From: Lachnospiraceae bacterium
GTDB lineage: Bacteria > Bacillota > Clostridia > Lachnospirales > Lachnospiraceae
Direction of reading: 5' to 3'
Assembly (NCBI GenBank): GCA_024693925.1
Contig: JAILKH010000126.1
Span: 1 to 32,436, forward strand
DNA length: 32,436 bases
The number at the start of each line of letters is the position of its first letter. Positions within the stretch are counted from its first letter, which is position 1. The translations under genes and the position numbers were made by a program. The notes below the pieces were generated by a model. The model saw nothing but the letters and a program-made list of their open reading frames with translations. It was not told the DNA's origin and ran no database searches. Below, piece after piece: positions 8,960 through 16,341 of this stretch.

Positions 8960-8988
8960 TTGACAAAACCTACGATTTTTAGTAAGTT
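8960..8988 (+). promoter_or_regulatory. promoter for the structured RNA and polyamine operon
   Basis: There is a perfect -35 TTGACA at 8960-8965, a 17-nt spacer and a moderate -10 TAAGTT at 8983-8988. The start of transcription would be near 8995. I see no second convincing promoter between here and speA, so operon transcripts should begin here and cross the terminator at 9339-9366. Confidence 0.6.
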
Positions 8989-8994
8989 TAGAGT

Positions 8995-9366
8995 TGAGTT
9001 GCATAAGTTTTTCGTTTATGCAGATATATTAGACCACGTATTTACCGTAAGGTAAATTGCGAAAGCTCGTCGGACAGGGCTGGTTGCTGCCGTAAGTGGG
9101 TATGTCCCACATTTATTGATCGAGTTAGAGAATTCTGTTTTATGGATTACCGAGACTCAATTTTATGAGATGGTCACTTTATAACCGAGTGCAGAACAGC
9201 ACACCACTTATGAAAGTTCAATGAAGAGTAGTAATAGTATATTTGCTGAATAGACTCTGAAGCCAACTTATTGATCGTAGAAGTTATGATAAACGATTTT
9301 AAATCATAATGATAATGGTAAGCGGATTTGAATTTTGTGGTAGTGCCAAAAGGCACTGCCTTTTTT
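8995..9366 (+). ncRNA. unassigned structured RNA, candidate cis-regulatory leader of the polyamine operon
   Basis: About 370 nt lie between a clear promoter and a clear terminator, with no convincing coding frame but many local hairpins. Examples are GCATAA/TTATGC (9001-9020), TTTACC-GTAA-GGTAAA (9041-9056, a GNRA loop), GTGGG/CCCAC (9096-9110), ACC..CTCA/TGAG..GGT (9149-9174), GTGC/GCAC (9189-9202) and TTATGAT/ATCATAA (about 9284-9308). The 10-mer TTATTGATCG occurs twice (9113-9122, 9268-9277). GCACACCAC (9199-9207) can pair with GTGGTAGTGC (9337-9346) with one bulge. That would disrupt both the GTGC/GCAC hairpin and the terminator, as expected of an attenuator. I could not match it to tmRNA, RNase P, SRP, T-box or a common riboswitch by eye. 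A free-standing sRNA is the alternative. Confidence 0.6.
9339..9366 (+). terminator. Rho-independent terminator before speA
   Basis: GGTAGTGCC (9339-9347) and GGCACTGCC (9352-9360) form a 9-bp stem with one G-U pair around an AAAA loop, followed by six T. The speA ribosome binding site starts only 34 nt later. This is the layout of transcription attenuation. Confidence 0.85.
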
Positions 9367-9412
9367 GGTTCATGATATTCAGCGAGGTATAAAGTCTGCC
9401 GGAGGAAAGTAA

Positions 9413-10861
9413 ATGGATAAGGCTAAACAGAATAAAACGCCGTTATATTCAGCATTGGAAAGGTTCAGAAAACAAAGGGTAGTTCCGTTTGATGTACCTG
9501 GACATAAACGCGGAAGGGGTAACCCGGAGCTTGTGGAATTATTGGGAGAAAAATGTGTCGGTATAGATGTTAATTCCATGAAAGCACTTGATAATCTTTG
9601 CCATCCCATATCTGTTATTAAAGAAGCGGAGGAACTGGTTGCGGATGCCTTTGGTGCGGCAAATGCCTTTTTTATGGTAGGAGGAACCACATCCAGCGTT
9701 CAGGGAATGATTTTATCGGTCTGTAAGGCTAATGATAAGATCATACTTCCGAGAAATGTGCATAAAAGTGCAATAAATGCTCTGGTATTATGCGGCGCCA
9801 TACCGGTATATATAGATCCCAAGGTGGATAAAAAGCTGGGAATATCCCTTGGGATGGAGATAGAGGATGTAAGAGCAGCGATGGAGGCAAATAAGGATGC
9901 AGTTGCAGTGTTTGTAAATAATCCGACTTATTACGGAATCTGTTCTGATCTTAAAGCAATTGTGGACCTTGCGCATGAATATAATATGATGGTGCTGGTG
10001 GATGAGGCACATGGAACGCATTTATATTTTAATGAAAAACTTCCAATGTCAGCAATGGAAGCAGGAGCGGACATGGCAGCAGTGTCAATGCATAAATCCG
10101 GTGGAAGTCTTACTCAAAGTTCAATACTTTTATTGGGACCTAATGTAAATGCAAGGTATGTTGCTCAGATAATAAATTTGACACAAACTACCTCTGCATC
10201 ATATCTTTTAATGGCCAGTCTGGATATTTCCAGAAGAAATTTGGCGTTAAGGGGAGAGAAATCCTTTGAAAAGGTTTCAAATATTGCGGAATATGCCCGT
10301 AAGGAGATCAATGATATCGGTGGATATTATGCATATGGGCGGGAATTGATAAATGGTACCAGTGTTTATGATTTTGATGTGACAAAACTTGCTATATATA
10401 CAAGAGATATAGGGCTTGCGGGAATTGAAGTATATGATCTGTTAAGAGATGAGTATGATATTCAGATGGAATTCGGAGATATCAGTAATATATTGGCATA
10501 TATTTCCATAGGAGACAGAATTCAGGATATTGAAAGGCTGGTCGGTGCACTCTCAGATATAAAACGCCTTTATGAAAAAGAGAAAAGTAATGTATTTATA
10601 TCTGAATTTATTACACCGAAGGTGGTCGCAACGCCTCAGAAGGCTTTTTATTCCGAGAAGGAATCCCTTCCTATCAAGGAAACTGCACAAAGAGTATGTG
10701 CTGAATTTGTGATGTGTTATCCCCCGGGAATTCCTATCCTTGCACCGGGAGAGATAATTACAAAAGAGATAATAGATTATATAGAGTTTGCCAAAGAAAA
10801 AGGCTGCTCCATGCAGGGACCTGAAAGTCCGGATGTATCATATTTGAATGTTCTAAAATAA
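9413..10861 (+). CDS. speA: arginine decarboxylase, PLP fold type I (Orn/Lys/Arg decarboxylase family)
   Basis: This is a 482-residue PLP enzyme of the short Firmicute SpeA class. Visible cues are the N-terminal PFDVPGHKRG, the FFMVGGTTSSVQGM block, VDEAHGTHL, and the PLP-binding lysine Lys228 in SMHKSGGSLTQSS. The C-terminal domain contains CPP/PPGIPI-like sequence (CYPPGIPILAPGE). In B. subtilis-type enzymes this reaction is arginine to agmatine plus CO2. The substrate cannot be read from sequence alone, but the agmatine-consuming aguA and aguB in the same operon argue for arginine rather than lysine or ornithine. The start is fixed by GGAGG at 9401-9405. It is the first gene after the structured RNA and terminator. 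Confidence 0.9.
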   Translation: MDKAKQNKTPLYSALERFRKQRVVPFDVPGHKRGRGNPELVELLGEKCVGIDVNSMKALDNLCHPISVIKEAEELVADAFGAANAFFMVGGTTSSVQGMILSVCKANDKIILPRNVHKSAINALVLCGAIPVYIDPKVDKKLGISLGMEIEDVRAAMEANKDAVAVFVNNPTYYGICSDLKAIVDLAHEYNMMVLVDEAHGTHLYFNEKLPMSAMEAGADMAAVSMHKSGGSLTQSSILLLGPNVNARYVAQIINLTQTTSASYLLMASLDISRRNLALRGEKSFEKVSNIAEYARKEINDIGGYYAYGRELINGTSVYDFDVTKLAIYTRDIGLAGIEVYDLLRDEYDIQMEFGDISNILAYISIGDRIQDIERLVGALSDIKRLYEKEKSNVFISEFITPKVVATPQKAFYSEKESLPIKETAQRVCAEFVMCYPPGIPILAPGEIITKEIIDYIEFAKEKGCSMQGPESPDVSYLNVLK

Positions 10862-10887
10862 TCGGTTATTAAAGGAAGGATAAAAGC

Positions 10888-11748
10888 ATGAACTTCTGGT
10901 TTAATGAGCTTCATACACAAAACGTAAGTATGAATATCCGTGTTGAAAAGCAATTATACAGTGAGACAAGTGATTTTCAAAGAATAGATGTTTTTGAATC
11001 ACCGCAATTCGGAAAATTTATCACTTCGGACGGTCATATTATTTATTCGGAGGCAGATGAATTTGTATATGATGAGATGATCGTTCACGTACCTATGGCA
11101 GTACATCCCAATGTAAGGAAGGTTTTGGTAATTGGTGGAGGAGACGGTGGTGTGGCCGATGAACTCCTTCATTATGAAGAAATAGAAGGTATAGATGTGG
11201 TCGAACCGGATGAATTGTTTATCGATGTATGCAGAAAGTTTTTTCCTGAGACCGCAAAAGCACTGGATGATCCAAGAGTAAATATTTACTGTCAGGATGG
11301 ATTGAGGTTTTTGAGAAGCAGACATAATGAGTATGATCTGATAATTAATGATTCTACCGATCCTTTGGGTCATACGGCGGGATTATTTACAAAGGAATTC
11401 TACGGAAGCTGTTTTAAAGCCTTAAAAGAGGATGGAATGATGGTTTATCAGCATGGAAGTCCTTTTTACGACGAGGATGAAGATACCTGCAGAGCGATGC
11501 ATAAAAAAGCTTACAGGAGTTTTCCCATAAGCCGGGTTTATCAGGCACATATTGCAACTTGTCCTGCGGGATACTGGCTTTTCGGTCTGGGTTCCAAAAA
11601 ATATCATCCTTTAAACGATCTGGATGTTGAAAGATGGAAGGCAAGAAAAATACATACTTGGTATTACACAACAAATCTGCATAAGGGAGCATTTATGCTT
11701 CCTAAATATGTAGAGGATCTACTTGAAGAGGAGGAAGACAGAAAATGA
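10888..11748 (+). CDS. speE: spermidine synthase homologue (polyamine aminopropyltransferase)
   Basis: This is a 286-residue Rossmann-fold aminopropyltransferase. Signature elements are the N-terminal beta hairpin (TSDGHIIYSEADEFVYDEM), the dcSAM-binding GGGDGGVADE, VVEPDELFIDVCRKFFP, and the catalytic stretch NDSTDPLGHTAGLFTKEFY with Asp155 and Asp158. Canonical SpeE transfers the aminopropyl group of decarboxylated S-adenosylmethionine to putrescine. The usual DEFxYHEM reads DEFVYDEM here, an Asp for His next to the substrate site. No SpeD gene is in the operon or window, so the donor is uncertain. AAGGAAGG precedes the start, and the stop overlaps the next gene by ATGA. Confidence 0.88.
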   Translation: MNFWFNELHTQNVSMNIRVEKQLYSETSDFQRIDVFESPQFGKFITSDGHIIYSEADEFVYDEMIVHVPMAVHPNVRKVLVIGGGDGGVADELLHYEEIEGIDVVEPDELFIDVCRKFFPETAKALDDPRVNIYCQDGLRFLRSRHNEYDLIINDSTDPLGHTAGLFTKEFYGSCFKALKEDGMMVYQHGSPFYDEDEDTCRAMHKKAYRSFPISRVYQAHIATCPAGYWLFGLGSKKYHPLNDLDVERWKARKIHTWYYTTNLHKGAFMLPKYVEDLLEEEEDRK

Positions 11749-13010
11749 GCAGGTTATTGGTCATAGGATGTGGCGGAGTAGCGCAGGTTGCTATTCAGAA
11801 ATGTGCACAGAATGATAAGATTTTTACGGAACTTTGTATAGCAAGCAGAACTGTGTCAAAATGTGAGGAATTAAAGAAAAAGATCGAGAGTAGCGGGAAA
11901 TCCTCTACTAGGATCACAACGGCAAAGGTAGATGCCGATAATTATGGGGAGTTAAAGGAATTGATAGATTCCTATAAGCCGGATGCGGTATTAAATGTTG
12001 CGCTTCCTTATCAGGATCTTACCATAATGGACGCCTGTCTTGAATGCGGAGTTGATTATATAGATACTGCCAATTATGAGCCCGAGGATACGGATGATCC
12101 AAAGTGGAGAAGTATTTATGAAAAAAGATGTAAGGATTTGGGCTTTTCCGCATATTTTGATTATTCCTGGCAATGGGCATACAAAGAAAAATTTGAAAAG
12201 AAAGGTATTACAGGACTTCTGGGTACCGGATTTGATCCCGGTGTGACCAGTGTATTTTGTGCATATGCAAAAAAGCATTATTTTGATGAGATCAAAACAA
12301 TAGATATTCTGGATTGTAATGGTGGAGATCATGGGTATCCCTTTGCAACTAATTTTAATCCGGAGATCAATCTTAGGGAGGTTTCGGCGCCCGGATCCTA
12401 TATGGAGAACGGTAAATGGATTGAAGTACCGGCAATGTCAATAAAGAGAGAATATGATTTTGACGGAGTGGGAATGAAGGATATGTATCTTCTTCATCAT
12501 GAAGAGATTGAAGCTCTTGGGAAAAATATGCCGGAGGTTAAGAGGATCCGCTTCTTTATGACCTTCGGACAAAGTTATCTTACCCATATGAAATGCCTTG
12601 AAAATGTGGGAATGCTTTCAACGGCTCCGGTAATTCATAACGGTGTTGAAATAGTTCCGATACAATTTCTTAAGACACTGCTTCCCGATCCTGCATCACT
12701 TGGACCAAGGACCGTAGGTAAGACAAATATAGGCTGTATTTTTACGGGGATCAAGGATGGAAAAGAGAGAAGTATATATATTTACAATATTTGTGATCAT
12801 CAGGAATGTTATAAGGAATTGGGTTCTCAGGCTATAAGTTATACCACCGGTGTTCCGGCAATGATCGGAACAGCATTGGTTATAAATAAAAAATGGAGTA
12901 AGCCCGGAGTATTTACAACCGATGAATTCGATCCGGATCCGTATATGGATATGCTTAATGAGTACGGGCTTCCCTGGGTGGTTAAAGAGAATCCTGTACT
13001 TATACCTTAA
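11745..13010 (+). CDS. carboxynorspermidine/carboxyspermidine dehydrogenase (saccharopine dehydrogenase family)
   Basis: This is a 421-residue NAD(P)-dependent enzyme. The N-terminal Rossmann motif is VIGCGGVAQVAIQK, followed by NVALPYQDLTIMDACLECGVDYIDTANYE and LLGTGFDPGVTSVFCAYA, all typical of the Lys9-like saccharopine dehydrogenase family members that act as carboxy(nor)spermidine synthase. Known members condense putrescine or diaminopropane with aspartate semialdehyde and reduce the imine to carboxyspermidine or carboxynorspermidine. Direct linkage to the decarboxylase gene downstream and to putrescine-making aguA/aguB favours carboxyspermidine. It starts inside the speE stop (ATGA), which implies translational coupling. 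Confidence 0.88.
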   Translation: MSRLLVIGCGGVAQVAIQKCAQNDKIFTELCIASRTVSKCEELKKKIESSGKSSTRITTAKVDADNYGELKELIDSYKPDAVLNVALPYQDLTIMDACLECGVDYIDTANYEPEDTDDPKWRSIYEKRCKDLGFSAYFDYSWQWAYKEKFEKKGITGLLGTGFDPGVTSVFCAYAKKHYFDEIKTIDILDCNGGDHGYPFATNFNPEINLREVSAPGSYMENGKWIEVPAMSIKREYDFDGVGMKDMYLLHHEEIEALGKNMPEVKRIRFFMTFGQSYLTHMKCLENVGMLSTAPVIHNGVEIVPIQFLKTLLPDPASLGPRTVGKTNIGCIFTGIKDGKERSIYIYNICDHQECYKELGSQAISYTTGVPAMIGTALVINKKWSKPGVFTTDEFDPDPYMDMLNEYGLPWVVKENPVLIP

Positions 13011-13041
13011 GATCCTATAATTCTGAAGATGGAGTTACCCG

Positions 13042-14184
13042 ATGAAATTGATGGAAGTTCCCACACCTGCATATGTTGTGGATGAATATAAGCTAAAGAA
13101 GAATCTTGAAATACTGAAAAGTGTGATCGACAGGGCTGAGTGTAAGATATTACTTGCACAGAAAGCCTTTTCAATGTATTCGGAGTATAAGCTGATAGGT
13201 GAATATCTTTCCGGAACAACCGCCAGCGGATTATTTGAAGCAAGGCTGGGTTATGAGGAAATGGGAAAGGAAAATCATATTTTCTCGCCTGCATATAAAA
13301 AGGAGGAATTTCCGCAGATATGTCATATTTGTGATCATATTATTTTCAATTCGATCGCTCAGATTAAAAAATATGCGTATTCAAAAAATACAGATAAAAC
13401 ATCCTTTGGTTTAAGGATTAATCCTGAATGTTCAACTCAGGAGGGTCACGAAATATATGACCCCTGTGCCCCCGGTTCCCGATTGGGAGTAACTTTAGGA
13501 AACCTGGAAAAAGCAATAAATTCCGATCCGCATATACTTTCCGTTATTGAAGGTATGCATTTTCATACACTCTGCGAACAGAATTCTGATGCTCTTGATA
13601 TTACACTTAAAGCAGTGGAAGAAAAATTCGGAAAATATTTATATTCCATGAAATGGCTTAATATGGGTGGAGGCCATCATATTACCCGGGAGGATTATGA
13701 TATTGAAAGACTTATTAATACAATAAAAAGAGTAAAGGAAATTTATGATGTTGAAGTATATTTGGAACCCGGAGAAGCAATTGCTCTGAATGCCGGATAT
13801 TTGGTGACTGAAGTAATGGATATGGTGGAAAACAATATAACCACTCTTATTCTTGATGCTTCAGCAGCCTGTCATATGCCGGATGTGCTGGAGATGCCTT
13901 ACAGACCACCTCTTAAAGGGGCGGGGAAAAAAGGTGAAAAAGCTTTTACATACAGGTTATCCTCCTGTACCTGCCTGGCCGGAGATATTATAGGTGATTA
14001 TTCTTTTGATGAACCGTTGCATATAGGGCAACGGTTGTGTTTTGAAGATATGGCAATATATTCTATGGTAAAAAATAATACTTTTAACGGAATGTGTCTT
14101 CCTTCCATATATACAATGGATGATATAGGAGAATGCCGGCTGGTAAAAAAATTTGGGTATGAGGATTTTAAATGCAGATTATAA
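13042..14184 (+). CDS. nspC: carboxynorspermidine/carboxyspermidine decarboxylase
   Basis: This is a 380-residue PLP enzyme of the alanine racemase/DABA-DC fold III family. The start MKLMEVPTPAYVVDEYKL and the PLP lysine Lys41 in LLAQKAFSM are diagnostic of NspC. GMHFHTLCEQ, MGGGHHIT, YLEPGEAI and SSCTCLAGDIIGDY give the rest of the active site, including the Cys of the CLAGD loop. It releases CO2 from carboxyspermidine to give spermidine, or from carboxynorspermidine to give norspermidine. It follows the dehydrogenase by 31 nt with a GATGGAG-type ribosome binding site, and its 3' end overlaps aguA by 13 nt in another frame. Confidence 0.92.
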   Translation: MKLMEVPTPAYVVDEYKLKKNLEILKSVIDRAECKILLAQKAFSMYSEYKLIGEYLSGTTASGLFEARLGYEEMGKENHIFSPAYKKEEFPQICHICDHIIFNSIAQIKKYAYSKNTDKTSFGLRINPECSTQEGHEIYDPCAPGSRLGVTLGNLEKAINSDPHILSVIEGMHFHTLCEQNSDALDITLKAVEEKFGKYLYSMKWLNMGGGHHITREDYDIERLINTIKRVKEIYDVEVYLEPGEAIALNAGYLVTEVMDMVENNITTLILDASAACHMPDVLEMPYRPPLKGAGKKGEKAFTYRLSSCTCLAGDIIGDYSFDEPLHIGQRLCFEDMAIYSMVKNNTFNGMCLPSIYTMDDIGECRLVKKFGYEDFKCRL

Positions 14185-15317
14185 GAGATAAGGATCATAA
14201 AACAGATGTTTTGAAAACCGTTCCTGCTTCGGAGGGCTTTCGTATGCCCGGTGAGTATGAGGAACATAAGGGTTGCGTTCTTATTTGGCCGGTCCGTCCC
14301 GGTACTTTTACAAATTGCGGAAAAGAAGCCAAAATAACCTTTACCGTAATTGCAAGGGCCATTGCGGAATCCGAGGAGGTATATCTGTTATGTGATAAGG
14401 ATCATTATAATGAAGTAACAAATATATTTGCAGAGGATCTCAATATAAAAATTATCAATATAGAAACAAATGATTCCTGGGCAAGAGATACAGGTCCCAC
14501 CTGTGTTATAGATAAAAGCGGAGAAGTCAGGGGCATAAGCTGGAAATTCAACGCCTGGGGCGGAGAATATGACGGATTGTATACAGATTATGAGCTGGAT
14601 GATAAAGCTGCCGTAAGGATATGTGAAGAACTTAAGTTAAGATGTTACGAGCTTAAGGATTTTGTGCTGGAAGGTGGTTCGATCCATTCTGACGGAGAAG
14701 GAACTCTTCTTGTAACAGCCCCCTGTCTTTTGAGTAAGGGCAGGAATCCGGGATTGTCAAAGGAAGAGATAGAAGCTGTCTTAAAGGATTATTTAGGTGT
14801 AAAAAAAATAATTTGGCTTCCAAGAGGTATAGCCGGAGATGAAACCAATGAACATGTTGATAATATCTGTGCCTTTGTTCGTCCCGGGGAAGTAGTTCTT
14901 GCCTGGACGGAGGATCCTTCAGATATTCAATACGGGCCCAGTAATGAATGTATGGAGTTTCTTAAAAAGGAAAAGGATGCTAAGGGCAGAACTTTTAAAA
15001 TACATAAACTCCCTATACCGAAAAAACCTGTCTGTATTACTAAAGAGGAGTTGGAAGCACTTTCCTTTGAACCGGGAGAAGATATAAGAGAAGAAGGGGA
15101 GAGACTTGCCGCAAGCTATGTTAATTTTTATATATCAAATAATGGTGTAATATTTCCGCAGTTTGGGGATGAAAATGATAAAATTGCTGTTGAGATCATT
15201 TCAAAAGTTTTTCCGGATAGGAAAATATATCCGGTCAATGCCCGTTCCATAATAGTCGGAGGTGGAAATATTCATTGTATAACACAACAGATTCCCGGCA
15301 GATCAGATAAATATTAG
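14172..15317 (+). CDS. aguA: agmatine deiminase
   Basis: This is a 381-residue member of the guanidine-modifying (peptidyl-arginine deiminase-like) superfamily. It shows FRMPGEYEEHKGCVLIWP at the start, NDSWARDTGP, FNAWGGEYDGLYTDYELDD, VLEGGSIHSDGEGTLL, GDETNEHVDN and the catalytic Cys369 in GGGNIHCITQQIP near the C-terminus. All residues usual for AguA are visible. It hydrolyses agmatine to N-carbamoylputrescine and ammonia, linking SpeA to AguB. The start overlaps the end of nspC. A later start is unlikely because the family N-terminal motif lies only 25 residues downstream. Confidence 0.93.
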   Translation: MQIIRDKDHKTDVLKTVPASEGFRMPGEYEEHKGCVLIWPVRPGTFTNCGKEAKITFTVIARAIAESEEVYLLCDKDHYNEVTNIFAEDLNIKIINIETNDSWARDTGPTCVIDKSGEVRGISWKFNAWGGEYDGLYTDYELDDKAAVRICEELKLRCYELKDFVLEGGSIHSDGEGTLLVTAPCLLSKGRNPGLSKEEIEAVLKDYLGVKKIIWLPRGIAGDETNEHVDNICAFVRPGEVVLAWTEDPSDIQYGPSNECMEFLKKEKDAKGRTFKIHKLPIPKKPVCITKEELEALSFEPGEDIREEGERLAASYVNFYISNNGVIFPQFGDENDKIAVEIISKVFPDRKIYPVNARSIIVGGGNIHCITQQIPGRSDKY

Positions 15318-15325
15318 AGGATAAG

Positions 15326-16204
15326 ATGGTTATGAGAAAGGTGACGGTATCCGCGGTACAGATAAGATGTACCGCATCAGTAGAGGAAAACATAAAAAAG
15401 GCTGATGAAATGGTTAAGGAAGCGGCTGCAAAAGGGGCTAATGTTATCTTACTTCCGGAACTATTCGAAAGGCCGTATTTTTGTCAGGAAAGAAGATATG
15501 AATATTATGAGTATGCGCAGCCGGTAGAGGAAAACCGGGCTGTTATACATTTTAAGAAAGTTGCAAAAGAGCTGGGTATTGTTTTGCCTGTTAGTTTTTA
15601 TGAAAAAGATGTAAATGTTATGTATAACAGTATCGCAGTTATAGATGTTTCCGGGGAAGTACTCGGAGTTTATCGTAAAACTCATATTCCGGATGATCAT
15701 TATTATCAGGAGAAATTTTATTTTACTCCCGGAAATACCGGATTTAAGGTTTGGGATACCTGTTTTGGAAAACTGGGAATAGGAATCTGCTGGGATCAAT
15801 GGTTTCCGGAGACCGCGAGATCAATGGTATTACAGGGAGCAGAGATCCTGTTTTATCCTACAGCCATAGGAAGTGAGCCGATACTTGAGGTTGACAGTAT
15901 GCCTCATTGGAGAAGATGTATGCAGGGACATGCCGCAAGTAATATAGTTCCGGTGATTGCCGCTAATCGTATTGGTTTAGAGAAAGTGGAGCCTTGTAAA
16001 GAAAACGGTGGTCAAAAATCCTCCCTTGAATTTTTCGGATCGTCTTTTATAACAGACGAGACCGGAGAATTATTGGAAACGGCAGCGCGGGAAGCGGAGG
16101 AAATACTTGTTCATACTTTTGATCTTGATGAAATAAATTCTAAACGATCAAGTTGGGGTTTATTTAGAGACAGAAGACCTGAAATATATATGAAGAATAT
16201 TTGA
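15326..16204 (+). CDS. aguB: N-carbamoylputrescine amidohydrolase
   Basis: This is a 292-residue nitrilase-superfamily enzyme with the Glu-Lys-Cys triad: Glu45 (LLPELFERPYF), Lys118 (VYRKTHIPDDHYYQEKFYF) and Cys155 (GICWDQWFPETAR). YPTAIGSEP and NRIGLE are further AguB markers. It converts N-carbamoylputrescine to putrescine, CO2 and ammonia. AGAGGATAAG precedes ATG 15326; a second ATG at 15332 is possible. It is the last gene of the polyamine operon, 8 nt after aguA. Confidence 0.93.
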   Translation: MVMRKVTVSAVQIRCTASVEENIKKADEMVKEAAAKGANVILLPELFERPYFCQERRYEYYEYAQPVEENRAVIHFKKVAKELGIVLPVSFYEKDVNVMYNSIAVIDVSGEVLGVYRKTHIPDDHYYQEKFYFTPGNTGFKVWDTCFGKLGIGICWDQWFPETARSMVLQGAEILFYPTAIGSEPILEVDSMPHWRRCMQGHAASNIVPVIAANRIGLEKVEPCKENGGQKSSLEFFGSSFITDETGELLETAAREAEEILVHTFDLDEINSKRSSWGLFRDRRPEIYMKNI

Positions 16205-16237
16205 TAATAGGAGAACCTTTAACATTTGTGCTAAAAT

Positions 16238-16257
16238 GTGATAATTTATTATCGCAT
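16238..16257. promoter_or_regulatory. inverted repeat between operons
   Basis: TGTGATAAT and ATTATCGCA, separated by TT, form a near-perfect inverted repeat followed by a weak T-rich stretch. It could be an operator or a weak terminator for the polyamine operon. Its dyad centre is too tight for an ideal terminator loop. Confidence 0.3.
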
Positions 16258-16274
16258 TCTTCGTAATAATTGTG

Positions 16275-16280
16275 TATAAT
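16275..16280 (+). promoter_or_regulatory. -10 element of the signalling operon promoter
   Basis: A perfect TATAAT lies 62 nt before the GTG start at 16342, in an AT-rich region. I see no convincing -35 at 16-18 nt, so the promoter may depend on an activator or on another element. Confidence 0.35.
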
Positions 16281-16341
16281 TTAATATAATAAAGTTAATT
16301 CAGAGAATATTTATTAGGATATACCTTCGGAGGTAGAAAAG

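Noticed and set aside
9166-9225. 19-codon frame in the structured RNA that could be a leader peptide
   Set aside because: No ribosome binding site precedes it, and it has no run of regulatory codons such as arginine; hairpins explain the region better.
9174-9356. 60-residue minus-strand frame across the structured RNA
   Set aside because: No ribosome binding site and low-complexity composition; it is antisense to the RNA hairpins.
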